Source: an uncultured Paracoccaceae bacterium
GTDB lineage: Bacteria > Pseudomonadota > Alphaproteobacteria > Rhodobacterales > Rhodobacteraceae
Reading direction: 5' to 3'
Assembly: GCA_937920555.1 (NCBI GenBank)
Contig: CAKZTM010000058.1
Coordinates: 1 to 58,604 of the forward strand
DNA length: 58,604 bases
This document shows positions 44,471 to 55,725 of the stretch, piece by piece. A program made the translations under genes and the position numbers. The first letter of the stretch is position 1, and each line of letters opens with the position of its first letter. The notes below the pieces were generated by a model, which was not told the DNA's origin, did not search any database, and saw only the letters and a list, made by a program, of their open reading frames with translations.

Positions 44471-45859
44471 TCAGGCGTGAATGGCTCCGTCTCCGCAGGC
44501 CATAGCAGCCTCTCGCATCGCTTCGGAGAAAGTTGGATGCGCGTGACACGTCCTAGCCAAATCCTCGGCACTTGCGCCAAACTCCATGGCGACACAAACT
44601 TCATGAATCAAATCGCCGGCCGAAGGCCCGATCACATGACAGCCCAAAATACGGTCTGTGGCACTATCGGCCAGTAATTTGACGAAACCTTCGGTTGCAA
44701 AATTCGCCTTTGCGCGCCCATTTGCGAGGAAAGGAAATTTACCCACTTTATATGCACGGCCTTCCGCCTTGAGTTGCTCTTCCGTCATACCGACAGACGC
44801 AACTTCAGGCGCCGTGTAAACGACGCCTGGAATGACATCATAATTCACATGCCCAGCTTGGCCAGCAATTGTCTCGGCAACCGCCACGCCCTCATCCTCG
44901 GCCTTGTGAGCAAGCATCGGCCCTTCAATCACATCTCCGATGGCATAGATACCTTTTACATTTGTTTGCCAGTGGGCATCAATTTTCACCTGCCCGCGTT
45001 CGGACACCTCGATGTTTACGTCTTCAAGGCCCAATCCGCTTGTGTACGGCCGCCGTCCGGTCGCTACCAGAACAACATCCGCATCGAGGCTTGCCTCGCT
45101 TTCATCTTTCTTCAATTTATAGGTCACAGTTGCCTTGGTTTTGGTTGATTTAACGCCTTGAACGGCAGCACCCAATACAAATTTCAACCCCTGCTTCTTG
45201 AGGATTTTCTGAAACTGTTTGGCGACATCCGCGTCCATCCCCGGCGTTATCACGTCAAGATATTCGACGACAGTGACGTCCGACCCAAGCCGCGCGTAGA
45301 CAGAACCCATTTCAAGCCCGATCACACCCGCGCCAATGACCACCATACGCTTGGGTACTTTAGGAAGTTCCAAAGCTCCTGTTGAGGTGACAACAATCTT
45401 CTCGTCCACATCAACACCAGGTAAGGTGGATGGCTCAGAACCGGTCGCTATGACGATGTTCTTCGTGTGGTAAAGTTCTCCATCGACCATCACTTCTGTG
45501 GCTGATCGAATTGAGCCCCAGCCCTTGAGATAATCGACCTTGTTTTTCTTAAACAAGAACTCAATACCCTGAGTGTTGCCGTCGATAACACCCTGCTTAT
45601 ATTCCAGCATCTTTTTGAAATCGACAGAGGGCGACTTGCCCATCAAACCCATTTTCGTGAAGTTCTCTGTGGCTTCGTGATAAAGCTCAGTCGCATGAAG
45701 CAGAGCCTTGGACGGGATGCACCCAACATTCAAACATGTGCCGCCCAACGCACCGCGTCCTTCGACACATGCGGTCTTCAAGCCCAATTGGGCGCAACGA
45801 ATGGCACATACATATCCGCCCGGCCCACCGCCGATTATGATTACATCATAGTTGGACAT
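44471..45859 (-). CDS. lpd: Dihydrolipoamide dehydrogenase (E3)
   Basis: E3 reoxidises lipoyl groups of the 2-oxoglutarate dehydrogenase complex with NAD. The 462-residue protein has the FAD motif [18 protein letters not shown] (about 6-23), the redox disulfide [16 protein letters not shown] (about 39-54), the NAD motif [14 protein letters not shown] and the C-terminal His-Glu of [10 protein letters not shown]. It ends the suc operon, 18 bp after sucB. Confidence 0.97.
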   Translation of the reverse strand: MSNYDVIIIGGGPGGYVCAIRCAQLGLKTACVEGRGALGGTCLNVGCIPSKALLHATELYHEATENFTKMGLMGKSPSVDFKKMLEYKQGVIDGNTQGIEFLFKKNKVDYLKGWGSIRSATEVMVDGELYHTKNIVIATGSEPSTLPGVDVDEKIVVTSTGALELPKVPKRMVVIGAGVIGLEMGSVYARLGSDVTVVEYLDVITPGMDADVAKQFQKILKKQGLKFVLGAAVQGVKSTKTKATVTYKLKKDESEASLDADVVLVATGRRPYTSGLGLEDVNIEVSERGQVKIDAHWQTNVKGIYAIGDVIEGPMLAHKAEDEGVAVAETIAGQAGHVNYDVIPGVVYTAPEVASVGMTEEQLKAEGRAYKVGKFPFLANGRAKANFATEGFVKLLADSATDRILGCHVIGPSAGDLIHEVCVAMEFGASAEDLARTCHAHPTFSEAMREAAMACGDGAIHA

Positions 45860-45877
45860 TTCAGCCCCTTCTTTTGA

Positions 45878-47350
45878 TTAGAGGTCCATTAGCAAACGAC
45901 GCGGGTCTTCCAGCGCCTCTTTAACGCGCACAAGGAAAGTTACGGCGCCCTTGCCGTCAACAATACGGTGATCGTAGCTCAAAGCGAGATACATCATTGG
46001 TCGAATGACCACCTGCCCGCCGATAGCCATCGGGCGATCTTGTATCTTATGCATGCCCAAAATACCCGATTGTGGTGGATTGAGGATCGGAGACGACATC
46101 AAAGAGCCGTAGACGCCCCCGTTCGAAATCGTAAAGGTCCCGCCCTGCATTTCAGCCATCGACAGCTTTCCATCTCGCGCCCGAAGGCCAAGCTCGGAAA
46201 TCTTTTTCTCAATGGCAGCAAAGCTCATCTGATCAGCATCGCGTACCACCGGCACCACCAGTCCGTTGGGTGTGCCAACAGCGACCCCCATATGTACGAA
46301 CTTCTTGTAAATAATGTCGGTGCCGTCGATCTCTGCATTGACCTCAGGGACTTCCGCTAAGGCATGAGCGCAGGCCTTGGTAAAGAAGGACATGAAACCC
46401 AGCTTAACACCATGCTTTTTCAGAAACAGGTCTTTGTATTCGCTTCGCAGCTCCATCACCGCAGTCATGTCCACCTCATTATAAGTGGTCAGCATCGCAG
46501 CGGTGGCCTGAGCTTCTTTCAAGCGGCGGGCAATAGTCTGCCGCAGCCGGGTCATTTTGACCCGTTCCTCGCGCGCGGCGTCATCCGCGGCAACCGGTGC
46601 GCGCGGGATTGGAGCCGCGTCTGCTGGCGCGGATTTCGCCGGTGCCTTGAGAACATCTTCCTTCATGATACGCCCATCGCGGCCCGAACCCGCAACGTCA
46701 CCCTCTTTCAAGCCCTTTTCGGCCATTGCCTTCTTAGCAGAAGGCGCATGCTCAATATCTTTACCGGCTTTGGCAGCAGGCTCTGTCTTGGCTGCAGATG
46801 CGGGTGCCACAACAGCCCCCGATCCAGAGATAACGCCCAGCTTTCCGCCCGCCTCGATTGTGGTTCCATCTACGGCCAAAATCTCTGAGATTACACCGGC
46901 GCTGGGCGCTGGCACTTCAATGGAGACCTTGTCAGTTTCAAGCTCACATAGCATCTCATCCTGCGCAACCGTATCACCCACCTTTTTAAACCAGGTGGAG
47001 ACGGTTGCCTCGGTCACACTCTCACCAAGAGAGGGGACAAGAATATCATTGGCTTGGCCCTCATCCTTGGATGCCGCAGGCGCCTTCGCTGGGGTAGGTG
47101 CGGCCTTTTCCGCTTCACCCGCAGTGATATTTGCCAGCAAAGCATCTACTGATACCGTCGCTCCTTCTTCTGCAACGATTTCGGACAAAACACCCGCTGA
47201 GGGGGCAGGAACCTCAACCGTAACCTTATCAGTCTCCAACTCGCATAACATTTCATCTTGCGCGACCGCTTCGCCGGGCTTTTTGAACCAGGTTGCAACG
47301 GTCGCTTCACTGACGCTCTCACCTAAAGTGGGTACGCGAACTTCTGTCAT
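45878..47350 (-). CDS. sucB: 2-oxoglutarate dehydrogenase E2 (dihydrolipoyl succinyltransferase) with two lipoyl domains
   Basis: The 490-residue E2 core of the 2-oxoglutarate dehydrogenase complex. Two N-terminal lipoyl domains carry ETDKV lysines at K42 and K141; an E3/E1-binding domain (about 204-240, [19 protein letters not shown]) and the catalytic acyltransferase domain follow, with the active-site His in [15 protein letters not shown]. SucB usually has one lipoyl domain; two give a longer swinging arm. Linkers are rich in Ala, Pro and Lys. It lies 11 bp after sucA. Confidence 0.96.
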   Translation of the reverse strand: MTEVRVPTLGESVSEATVATWFKKPGEAVAQDEMLCELETDKVTVEVPAPSAGVLSEIVAEEGATVSVDALLANITAGEAEKAAPTPAKAPAASKDEGQANDILVPSLGESVTEATVSTWFKKVGDTVAQDEMLCELETDKVSIEVPAPSAGVISEILAVDGTTIEAGGKLGVISGSGAVVAPASAAKTEPAAKAGKDIEHAPSAKKAMAEKGLKEGDVAGSGRDGRIMKEDVLKAPAKSAPADAAPIPRAPVAADDAAREERVKMTRLRQTIARRLKEAQATAAMLTTYNEVDMTAVMELRSEYKDLFLKKHGVKLGFMSFFTKACAHALAEVPEVNAEIDGTDIIYKKFVHMGVAVGTPNGLVVPVVRDADQMSFAAIEKKISELGLRARDGKLSMAEMQGGTFTISNGGVYGSLMSSPILNPPQSGILGMHKIQDRPMAIGGQVVIRPMMYLALSYDHRIVDGKGAVTFLVRVKEALEDPRRLLMDL

Positions 47351-47361
47351 TTAGTCGTTCC

Positions 47362-50301
47362 TTATAGTGTGAGCGCATCATTCACGAGCGCTGCCTGTTC
47401 TGCTTTGTGTTGAGTTGCAAGTCCGGTGGCTGGCGATGCTGAAGCCGCACGTCCGGCGTATTTCGGACGTTTGAATTTCGCATCTATCCGGCCAAGGACC
47501 CACTCGACGTTGGGCTCGATAAATGTCCAAGCCCCTTGGTTTTTGGGCTCTTCTTGACACCACACAACATCCGCCTTTGGAAACCGTTGTAACTCTTTGG
47601 TCAAGGACAGAGCCGGGAAGGGATAAAATTGCTCCAAACGCATGAGATAAACATCGTCCAAGCCGCGTTTGTCGCGCTCCTCCAAAAGGTCAAAATAGAC
47701 CTTGCCGGAACATAGAACTACGCGTTTGATCTTATCGTCAGCAGCAAGAACAGTATTGGAGTTACCGTATTGTGCGTCATCCCAAAGAACCCGGTGAAAG
47801 CTGGACCCGGTGGCCATTTCAGACATTTTGGACACGGCTAACTTGTGCCGAAGCAATGATTTTGGCGTCATCAAAACCAGAGGTTTACGGAAGCTGCGGT
47901 GCAATTGCCGCCTGAGAATATGGAAATAGTTCGACGGCGTGGTGCAATTCGCTACGATCCAATTGTCCTCGGCAGACATTTGCAAAAACCGCTCCAGGCG
48001 CGCGGACGAATGCTCCGGTCCTTGACCTTCAAAGCCGTGCGGAAGAAGCATGACAAGACCCGACATACGGAGCCATTTGCGCTCACCAGAGGCAATGAAC
48101 TGATCGATCATGATCTGAGCACCGTTGGCGAAATCCCCAAATTGAGCCTCCCAGAGGGTCAAGGTATTGGGTTCCGCCAGCGAATACCCATACTCGAACC
48201 CCAACACCGCATATTCTGACAGCATCGAGTCGATCACCTCATATCGGGGCTGACCTTCGCGCATGTGGTTCAGAGGTTTGTAACGGGTTTCGTTGTCCTG
48301 ATCGATGAAGGCCGAATGACGGTGGCTAAATGTGCCGCGCGTACAATCCTGGCCGGACAGGCGCACTGGAAAACCCTCCAAAAGAAGCGATCCGAAAGCC
48401 AAAGCCTCAGCGGTGGCCCAATCAATGCCCTCGCCACTGGTGATCATCTTCTTCTTCGCTTCCAGCATTCGAAGAACGGTTTTATGCGGCTTAATCTGAT
48501 CCGGCACTCGGGTTAGATTGGCGCCAACCTCTTTGAGTATCGCCTCATCAACGGAGGTTTCCCCGCGCTGATACTCGCCCTCATTCTTGCCAAGGCCTGA
48601 CCAACGGCCATCCAGCCAGTCTGCCTTATTGGGACGATAGTCCTTACCAGCCTCAAACTCTGCATTCAGATGCGCCTGAAATGTGGCTTTCATATCCTCG
48701 ATCTCGCCCTCGGGGATAAGGCCGTCACGAACCAAACGCTCCGTGTAAATTTGCAGTGTGGTCTTATGACCCTTAATTGCAGTGTACATCCGTGGCTGTG
48801 TAAACATCGGTTCGTCACCTTCGTTATGGCCAAACCGCCGATAACAAAAGATGTCCAAAACCACGTCCTTCCCAAATTTCTGACGAAATTCAGTCGCAAC
48901 CTTTGCCGCATGAACAACCGCTTCAGGATCATCACCATTGACGTGGAAGATAGGGGCCTCAACCATCAAAGCGATATCGGTCGGGTACGGAGACGACCTG
49001 CTGTTATGAGGCGCGGTGGTAAACCCGATTTGGTTATTGACCACGATATGAATAGTGCCACCAGTTTTGTGGCCCTTCAAACCAGAAAGACCAAAACACT
49101 CCGCGACAACACCTTGTCCCGCAAAGGCAGCGTCGCCGTGAAGCAGAATAGACATGACCGACGTGCGATCTTCATCGCCAAGCTGATGTTGCTTGGCCCG
49201 AACCTTACCAATCACGACCGGGTTGACCGCCTCCAGATGCGACGGGTTCGCGGTCAGCGACAAATGAACGTTGTTGCCGTCAAATTCTCGGTCCGACGAA
49301 GCCCCAAGATGGTATTTCACATCTCCAGACCCTTCAACTTCCTCAGGCTTGAAACTACCCCCCTGGAATTCGTTGAAAATCGCCTTGTACGGTTTGGCCA
49401 TAACGTTGGCGAGAACCGACAAACGGCCCCGATGTGGCATGCCCACTACGATATCTTTGACACCAAGGGCGCCGCCGCGCTTGATAATCTGCTCCATAGC
49501 CGGGATCAGGGCCTCTCCGCCATCTAGGCCAAAGCGCTTGGTTCCCATGTATTTTACATGCAGAAACTTCTCAAATCCCTCAGCCTCGACCAGCTTGTTT
49601 AGAATAGCTTTCCGACCCTCGCGGGTAAACTGGATCTCTTTACCCAAACCCTCGATCCGCTCCTTGAGCCAAGATGCTTCGTCCGGATTTGAAATGTGCA
49701 TGTACTGCAACGCAAACGTACCGCAATAGGTCCGCTTGAGTAGGGCAACTATCTCGCGAATTGAAGCGGTTTGCAGACCAAGCACATTGTCAATAAAGAC
49801 CGGTCTGTCCAAATCCGCCTCTTCAAACCCGTATGATGCAGGGTCCAGTTCGGGGTGAGGGTTGCGCTCGGCAAGCCCCAACGGATCGAGATCTGCGGCC
49901 AAATGGCCGCGGTGACGGTAAGCGCGGATGAGCATGAGGGCGCGGATACTGTCGATGACGGCGCGCTGAATTTGCTTGTCGCTGAGAACCGCGCCAGAGG
50001 CCGCAGCCTTTGAGCCGATCTTTTCAGCGACCACTTCCTCGGTCCATTGCCCGTCCAAAGCCGCCGTAAGTTCGTCATTGGGGGTCGGCGGCCAGTCCTG
50101 ACGGGCCCAACTCGGACCTGCCGCGTCGCGCTTAATCTCGATTTCATCTTCGGCGAGTGACCGGAAATACTCCTGCCAACTTGCGTCCACCGCATCGGGA
50201 CTCTGGGCATATTTTGCGTAAAGTTGCTCTATAAATTCCGCATTGTGGCCTTGCAGAAACGAGGATCCGTGAAACTGGTCATTGGAACTTTGGTCTGTCA
50301 T
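47362..50301 (-). CDS. sucA: 2-oxoglutarate dehydrogenase E1 component
   Basis: The thiamine-diphosphate enzyme that decarboxylates 2-oxoglutarate, 979 residues. Family blocks include SFLQGHNAEFIEQLYAKYAQ at the N-terminus (E2-binding), GMPHRGRLSVLANVMAKP, CYRRFGHNEGDEPMFTQP and LLPHGFEGQGPEHSSARLERFLQ. It is in one operon with sucB and lpd, 70 bp downstream of a small lipoprotein gene. A hairpin occupies that gap. Confidence 0.97.
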   Translation of the reverse strand: MTDQSSNDQFHGSSFLQGHNAEFIEQLYAKYAQSPDAVDASWQEYFRSLAEDEIEIKRDAAGPSWARQDWPPTPNDELTAALDGQWTEEVVAEKIGSKAAASGAVLSDKQIQRAVIDSIRALMLIRAYRHRGHLAADLDPLGLAERNPHPELDPASYGFEEADLDRPVFIDNVLGLQTASIREIVALLKRTYCGTFALQYMHISNPDEASWLKERIEGLGKEIQFTREGRKAILNKLVEAEGFEKFLHVKYMGTKRFGLDGGEALIPAMEQIIKRGGALGVKDIVVGMPHRGRLSVLANVMAKPYKAIFNEFQGGSFKPEEVEGSGDVKYHLGASSDREFDGNNVHLSLTANPSHLEAVNPVVIGKVRAKQHQLGDEDRTSVMSILLHGDAAFAGQGVVAECFGLSGLKGHKTGGTIHIVVNNQIGFTTAPHNSRSSPYPTDIALMVEAPIFHVNGDDPEAVVHAAKVATEFRQKFGKDVVLDIFCYRRFGHNEGDEPMFTQPRMYTAIKGHKTTLQIYTERLVRDGLIPEGEIEDMKATFQAHLNAEFEAGKDYRPNKADWLDGRWSGLGKNEGEYQRGETSVDEAILKEVGANLTRVPDQIKPHKTVLRMLEAKKKMITSGEGIDWATAEALAFGSLLLEGFPVRLSGQDCTRGTFSHRHSAFIDQDNETRYKPLNHMREGQPRYEVIDSMLSEYAVLGFEYGYSLAEPNTLTLWEAQFGDFANGAQIMIDQFIASGERKWLRMSGLVMLLPHGFEGQGPEHSSARLERFLQMSAEDNWIVANCTTPSNYFHILRRQLHRSFRKPLVLMTPKSLLRHKLAVSKMSEMATGSSFHRVLWDDAQYGNSNTVLAADDKIKRVVLCSGKVYFDLLEERDKRGLDDVYLMRLEQFYPFPALSLTKELQRFPKADVVWCQEEPKNQGAWTFIEPNVEWVLGRIDAKFKRPKYAGRAASASPATGLATQHKAEQAALVNDALTL

Positions 50302-50337
50302 GTTCGCGCCTTCTTGTCGCTCCTCATAGAGCGGGTC

Positions 50338-50362
50338 TTGAGGTCGGGGCCATTATTGGCCC
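50338..50362 (-). promoter_or_regulatory. Hairpin in the gap before sucA
   Basis: On the minus strand GGGGCCA-ATAA-TGGCCCC forms a perfect 7-bp stem between the small lipoprotein gene and sucA, with no T-run after it. A second, weaker hairpin (CGCTC/GAGCG) lies closer to the sucA start. They may stabilise or process the operon mRNA so that the sucA-sucB-lpd part is expressed differently from sucCD. Confidence 0.45.
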
Positions 50363-50371
50363 CAACCTTCG

Positions 50372-50629
50372 TTATTCGCAGTACACTCTGGCAATCGAAG
50401 TTGTCGGCGATTGGGTTTTCGCCACAGTGACATCTTTAAGAATGCGGTCCGACTTCTTGCACTCAGCTTGAGCCATTTCGCGCATCTGACTATTCGAACG
50501 TTGGTTCGGATCATATTCGATCAGCACCTCTTCACCATTCGAGGTGATCTTTTGGATCGCCACGGGACCAGTAGTGCAACCTGATAAAGCAATTGCAGCT
50601 AAAAACCCCACGGCCCAGATGCGTTTCAT
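50372..50629 (-). CDS. Small lipoprotein inside the suc operon, unknown function
   Basis: An 85-residue predicted lipoprotein: MKRIWAVGFLAAIALSGCTT with lipobox LSGC (Cys about 18). The mature part ends in a Cys near the C-terminus (RVYCE) and has another Cys in AQAECKKSD, so an internal disulfide is possible. I do not recognise a domain. It starts 4 bp after sucD with a GGTGAG ribosome binding site and is read as part of the operon. Why an envelope protein is placed between TCA-cycle enzymes is unclear. Confidence 0.8.
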   Translation of the reverse strand: MKRIWAVGFLAAIALSGCTTGPVAIQKITSNGEEVLIEYDPNQRSNSQMREMAQAECKKSDRILKDVTVAKTQSPTTSIARVYCE

Positions 50630-50633
50630 TTTC

Positions 50634-51515
50634 TCACCCTATAGCATTTAGAACGGCTTCTCCCAGACCTGCTGGGCTTTCGGCAACCACAATCCCGGCG
50701 GCTTTCATGGCTTCAATCTTGTCTTCTGCGCCGCCCTTGCCGCCGGCCACGATCGCGCCAGCATGTCCCATACGACGTCCCGGAGGCGCCGTGCGTCCAG
50801 CAATGAACCCGGCCGTTGGTTTTTTGCGACCTCTTTTGGCTTCATCGATCAGGAACTGCGCCGCCTCTTCCTCAGCAGAGCCGCCGATCTCACCGATCAT
50901 GATGATCGATTGCGTCTCATCATCGCCAAGCAATAGCTCCAACGCATCGATATGCTCAAAGCCTTTGATTGGATCGCCGCCAATACCAATACATGTGGAC
51001 TGACCAAGACCCGCTGCAGTTGTTTGGCCCACGGCCTCATAAGTCAGCGTGCCCGAGCGCGACACAACGCCAACCGACCCACGTTTGTGAATATGGCCCG
51101 GCATAATGCCAATCTTACATGCATCCGGCGTAATCACGCCCGGGCAGTTTGGCCCTATCAAAGTCGATGAGGACCCCTCCAACGCGCGCTTGACTTTCAT
51201 CATGTCCAACACCGGGATGCCCTCAGTGATGCAAACAATCAGTTCCATTTGTGCGTCGATGGCCTCAAGAATTGCATCCGCCGCAAACGGGGGAGGCACG
51301 TAAATCGCCGTCGCGTTGGCTTCGGTTACATGCTTTGCCTCGTGAACCGTATCAAACACCGGAATACCGATATGCGAGGTGCCGCCCTTACCCGGAGTAA
51401 CGCCACCAACCATCTTGGTGCCGTATTCCATAGCCTGTTCCGAGTGAAATGTCCCCTGCGAGCCGGTTAGACCCTGACAAATCACCTTAGTGTTCTCGTT
51501 TATCAGAACTGCCAT
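50634..51515 (-). CDS. sucD: Succinyl-CoA synthetase alpha subunit
   Basis: The 293-residue alpha subunit with the CoA-binding Rossmann domain ([19 protein letters not shown] near residue 12) and the phosphohistidine loop [16 protein letters not shown] (about 246-261). It makes or uses succinyl-CoA with SucC, 4 bp upstream. Gene order sucC-sucD-lipoprotein-sucA-sucB-lpd couples consecutive TCA-cycle steps. Confidence 0.98.
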   Translation of the reverse strand: MAVLINENTKVICQGLTGSQGTFHSEQAMEYGTKMVGGVTPGKGGTSHIGIPVFDTVHEAKHVTEANATAIYVPPPFAADAILEAIDAQMELIVCITEGIPVLDMMKVKRALEGSSSTLIGPNCPGVITPDACKIGIMPGHIHKRGSVGVVSRSGTLTYEAVGQTTAAGLGQSTCIGIGGDPIKGFEHIDALELLLGDDETQSIIMIGEIGGSAEEEAAQFLIDEAKRGRKKPTAGFIAGRTAPPGRRMGHAGAIVAGGKGGAEDKIEAMKAAGIVVAESPAGLGEAVLNAIG

Positions 51516-51519
51516 GATC

Positions 51520-52713
51520 TTACCCTTTCACCGCTTTTACAATCTTCTGCGCGGCGTCGCCCAGATCATCCCCGGCAATCACATCAACATCAGATTCGTT
51601 GATGATGCGCTTGCCCTCTTCGACATTCGTGCCCTCAAGCCGCACCACAAGCGGGACTTTCAAGCCAACTTCTTTAACAGCGGCCACAACGCCTTCAGCA
51701 ATCACATCGCATCGCATGATGCCGCCAAAGATGTTCACCAAAATACCCTTCACATTGGGATCTGATGTTATGATTTTGAAGGCTTCGGTTACCTTCTCCT
51801 TGGTAGCGCCGCCGCCAACGTCCAAGAAGTTTGCAGGCGCCGCACCAAAAAGTTTGATGATATCCATGGTTGCCATTGCAAGGCCAGCACCGTTGACCAT
51901 ACATCCAATCTCGCCGTCCAAAGCGATATAGTTCAGATCATGCTTGGAGGCTGCCAGCTCCTTTTCATCTTCTTCGGTTTCGTCGCGCAATGCCAAGATA
52001 TCTGGCTGCCGGTACATCGCGTTTCCGTCAAAACCCATCTTGGCATCGAGACAATGTAAATTTCCGTCGCCGTCAACCACCAATGGATTGATTTCCAACA
52101 TCTCCATGTCGCGCTCGATAAACATTTTATAAAGCGTCTTCACCAGCTTCACGCATTGCTTGATTTGCTGGCCCTCAAGCTCCAAACCAAAAGCTACGCG
52201 ACGCCCGTGGAAATCGGAAATGCCCGATGCCGGATCGACGCTGAAAGAAAGGATTTTCTCAGGTGTGTTGGCCGCGACCTCCTCAATGTCCATCCCGCCT
52301 TCGGTAGAACAAACGAAAGAAATCCGGGAGCTGCCACGGTCCACAAGAACCGCAAGGTAAAGCTCGCGGGCGATGGCGGAGCCATCTTCGATATAAACGC
52401 GGTTTACCTGTTTGCCGGCAGGCCCGGTTTGATGGGTAACAAGAGTGCGGCCCAACATTTTTCCAGCTTCTTCTGCGGCGGCTGCGACGGATTTTACGAT
52501 ACGAACTCCGCCCGCGTCACCGGCCTCGGGCTCCTTAAACGTGCCCTTGCCGCGCCCGCCAGCATGGATTTGAGCTTTGACCACCCAAATCGGACCGTCT
52601 AGCTCCGAGGCGGCTGATTTGGCCTCTTCCGCTTTCAATACGACCCGACCATCCGAAATTGCTGCGCCATATTGGGACAAAAGTTTCTTTGCTTGATACT
52701 CGTGGATGTTCAT
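51520..52713 (-). CDS. sucC: Succinyl-CoA synthetase beta subunit
   Basis: The 397-residue ATP-grasp subunit, start [16 protein letters not shown], with [14 protein letters not shown] (nucleotide binding), [23 protein letters not shown] (metal site) and [15 protein letters not shown]. It is the first gene of the operon. Upstream are a 240-bp promoter region with a paired TGTGATCAC palindrome (52855-52885) and the mdh terminator, so the operon is transcribed separately from mdh. Confidence 0.98.
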   Translation of the reverse strand: MNIHEYQAKKLLSQYGAAISDGRVVLKAEEAKSAASELDGPIWVVKAQIHAGGRGKGTFKEPEAGDAGGVRIVKSVAAAAEEAGKMLGRTLVTHQTGPAGKQVNRVYIEDGSAIARELYLAVLVDRGSSRISFVCSTEGGMDIEEVAANTPEKILSFSVDPASGISDFHGRRVAFGLELEGQQIKQCVKLVKTLYKMFIERDMEMLEINPLVVDGDGNLHCLDAKMGFDGNAMYRQPDILALRDETEEDEKELAASKHDLNYIALDGEIGCMVNGAGLAMATMDIIKLFGAAPANFLDVGGGATKEKVTEAFKIITSDPNVKGILVNIFGGIMRCDVIAEGVVAAVKEVGLKVPLVVRLEGTNVEEGKRIINESDVDVIAGDDLGDAAQKIVKAVKG

Positions 52714-52854
52714 CTAGGAGGACCCTTCCTTTTCGTGAATCCAGTTAAATCTTGCGGATTCCGATCCACATACCGCGATTCTATGTCACGCATGTTCTTG
52801 AACAGATATAGAAAAGGAATGGTAAACAACGGTATCAAGAGATTATCCATCATT

Positions 52855-52885
52855 TGTGATCACATAAATTTTGGGCGTGATCACA
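52855..52885 (-). promoter_or_regulatory. Paired TGTGATCAC operator upstream of sucC
   Basis: Two palindromes, TGTGATCACA (52855-52864) and its near copy (52876-52885, read TGTGATCACG on the minus strand), have centres 21 bp apart, two helical turns. The gene-proximal site lies 141 bp before the sucC ATG. The same two sites in the same order and spacing precede sdhC. Because the half-sites abut, this is not the classical CRP/FNR site with a spacer. The binding factor is unknown; a GntR-type regulator is one possibility. Confidence 0.7.
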
Positions 52886-52901
52886 AATGGAGCGCCGAAT
52901 C

Positions 52902-52937
52902 AAAAAGGCACGAGGCAGTACCCGTCGCGCCTTTTTT
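52902..52937 (-). terminator. Rho-independent terminator after mdh
   Basis: On the minus strand AAAAAGGCGCGA (52926-52937 side) pairs with TCGTGCCTTTTT (52902-52913 side) through a 12-bp stem with one G-U, the loop is 11 nt, and the arm ends in five T. It separates mdh from the sucC promoter. Confidence 0.85.
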
Positions 52938-52953
52938 CATCATATGACTGTTT

Positions 52954-53985
<1,032 letters not shown>

Positions 53986-54055
53986 TTAATTCGGAAGCTT
54001 GCGCATCATGCTTTGCGCGCCGCAGTTTGATCGACAATAGTGCGTCCCTTAAACA

Positions 54056-54082
54056 GGAAAAGGGGTGGCAACATCGCCACCC
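54056..54082 (-). terminator. Probable terminator after the secreted protein gene
   Basis: On the minus strand GGGTGGC and GCCACCC (54076-54082 and 54063-54069) form a perfect 7-bp stem with a 6-nt loop, followed by CTTTTCC. It lies 27 bp downstream of the stop at 54109. Confidence 0.65.
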
Positions 54083-54108
54083 AATTTCTTGATATAGGTC
54101 GGACTAGA

Positions 54109-54423
54109 TCATGCACCTTCGTCAGGGATGTCCACGGATGCGGTCTCGCCCTGCCAAGCTTTTCCTGCCGCCATAAGGCATGACGTTCCGTTCGGCATGG
54201 TGACCAAAATCGTCCAAGTGCCGGTGTCGTTTGAGGCAAATACTTCCACCATACCATTGTTCTGGTTCAGCCCCGCACTTTGGCGCGTTTCACCATATTT
54301 GGTTGAAAGCCGTTCAACGATCAGGTTCCGATCAGCGCAAGATGCGCCTTGAGCATGGGCCGGGACTACAAAACCCGCAGTCAGACCGATAAACATTGCC
54401 GTCGATAGAATAATCCGCTTCAT
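54109..54423 (-). CDS. Small secreted hypothetical protein
   Basis: A 104-residue precursor with a clear Sec signal (MKRIILSTAMFIGLTAGFVV PAHA, cleavage at about residue 24). The mature part has two Cys (SCADRNLIVERL and TSCLMAAGKAW), so a disulfide is likely, and the pattern GTWTILVTMPNGTSCLMAAGK seen in many hypothetical periplasmic proteins of the group. The function is unknown. It has an AAAGG ribosome binding site and is transcribed alone. Confidence 0.8.
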   Translation of the reverse strand: MKRIILSTAMFIGLTAGFVVPAHAQGASCADRNLIVERLSTKYGETRQSAGLNQNNGMVEVFASNDTGTWTILVTMPNGTSCLMAAGKAWQGETASVDIPDEGA

Positions 54424-54758
54424 AGTTTATACCTTTCTACAAGGTGGTCGGCACTTGCCCGACACTGCTCGCCTTGCCTATCCGGTCCGTTTCGGTTTCC
54501 GTCGAGGATGTCGCCCTATGCGGGGACCAACCGCTCAATTTCGTTAGTGTTACCTCGGCGGTATTCTTGGGGGTCAGTTATGGGAACGAAAGCAGAATAA
54601 ATGGTTAAAAGACCGCGCGGGCTGCTAAAATTTGATAGAATTTGCTTGCCTGCGGCGAATCGCGCAGTGAAAATATCAAAAGATTCAGATAGTTGGACTG
54701 CAGCCATCTGCGGTGCCTTTGAAGCAACACCTGTCAAGCAATATCGAGGTTAATCCAA
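54424..54758. other. Intergenic region upstream of the CoA lyase gene
   Basis: No gene is supported; an open minus-strand frame at 54516-54737 has no ribosome binding site or family match. GTCGGCACTTGCCCGAC (about 54444-54460) is a short hairpin in the leader of the divergent secreted protein gene. A promoter for 54759 should be here but is not clear. Confidence 0.4.
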
Positions 54759-55622
54759 ATGCGTCCCTTCCGCTCCGTACTTTACATGCCCGGCTCGAAT
54801 GCGCGTGCGCTCGAAAAAGCAAAAACCCTCAAATCAGATGCTCTGATCTTGGACCTCGAAGATGCTGTAGCGCCGGACGCCAAATCGGACGCGCGCGATC
54901 TGATCTCCAGTGCTATAAATGGCGGCGGTTACGGTGCTCGCTATTTGATCGTACGTCTTAACGCATTTGACACTGAATGGGGTCAGGACGACCTGAAAGC
55001 AATCGCCACATGCGCACCCGATGCACTGCTGCTGCCAAAAGTGAGCACATCTCACGACGTGCAAACACTGGCGACAAAGATGGACGCGTTTCCCAATTAT
55101 AAGAATACCAAAATTTGGGCGATGATGGAAACGCCCCTTGGTATCCTCAATGCGGCTCAGATCGCGCAAAGCTCCCCGCGGTTAGAAGGTTTTGTTTTGG
55201 GTACCAACGATCTCGTGAAGGATATCCATGGCTACCACACACCTGACCGTGCGCCCGTTCTGACGGCTCTATCAATCTGTATATTGGCGGCCCGTGCGAA
55301 CGAACTGATCTGTGTAGATGGGGTGTACAATGACATTAAAGACACCGAAGGTCTGCGCGTGCAGGCGATGCAAGGGCGTAGCTTGGGTATGGATGGTATC
55401 ACGCTTATACATCCGGCCCAACTGGATACGGCCAACGCGGTGTATGCCCCCTCCCAAACTGAGCTGGACGAGGCCCGCTCCTATGTGGAGGCTTATGCTC
55501 AAGCGATTGCCGAAGGGAAAGCCGTCGCCGTGGTCAATGGTCGTATCGTTGAGAACCTTCATGTGGAAAATGCGAAGCGCATTCTTGCACAGGCTCAGGC
55601 GATTGCGGAGGCGTCCGACTAA
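54759..55622 (+). CDS. mcl2: CitE-like CoA-ester lyase, probable (3S)-malyl-CoA thioesterase
   Basis: A 287-residue HpcH/HpaI-CitE family protein. RSVLYMPGSNARALEKAKTL, LILDLEDAVAPDAK (Asp/Glu metal site) and WAMMETPLGILNA are family blocks. The short N-terminus and length fit Mcl2, the (3S)-malyl-CoA thioesterase of the ethylmalonyl-CoA pathway, better than the longer Mcl1 lyase; a malyl/methylmalyl-CoA or citramalyl-CoA lyase activity is the alternative. The mesaconyl-CoA hydratase gene three genes downstream supports this pathway. Confidence 0.83.
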   Translation: MRPFRSVLYMPGSNARALEKAKTLKSDALILDLEDAVAPDAKSDARDLISSAINGGGYGARYLIVRLNAFDTEWGQDDLKAIATCAPDALLLPKVSTSHDVQTLATKMDAFPNYKNTKIWAMMETPLGILNAAQIAQSSPRLEGFVLGTNDLVKDIHGYHTPDRAPVLTALSICILAARANELICVDGVYNDIKDTEGLRVQAMQGRSLGMDGITLIHPAQLDTANAVYAPSQTELDEARSYVEAYAQAIAEGKAVAVVNGRIVENLHVENAKRILAQAQAIAEASD

Positions 55623-55725
55623 CCCACACACTCATCTCTGACCATCCAAACCTTTCGCGACCCGCCAAAAACTCCTATAGACTTTGCCATAAGACAACGA
55701 CACGATCTGCACGAAAGAGGTAGAT

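Noticed and set aside
54002-54022. GCGCATCATGCTTTGCGCGCC resembling the hairpin mini-element core
   Set aside because: The characteristic ends (CTCTCGG and CTGCCGGGCA) are missing, so it is treated as a chance similarity.
54516-54737. 73-codon minus-strand ORF between the secreted protein and mcl2
   Set aside because: It has no ribosome binding site, a weak start and no recognisable domain; probably a chance frame in the promoter region.
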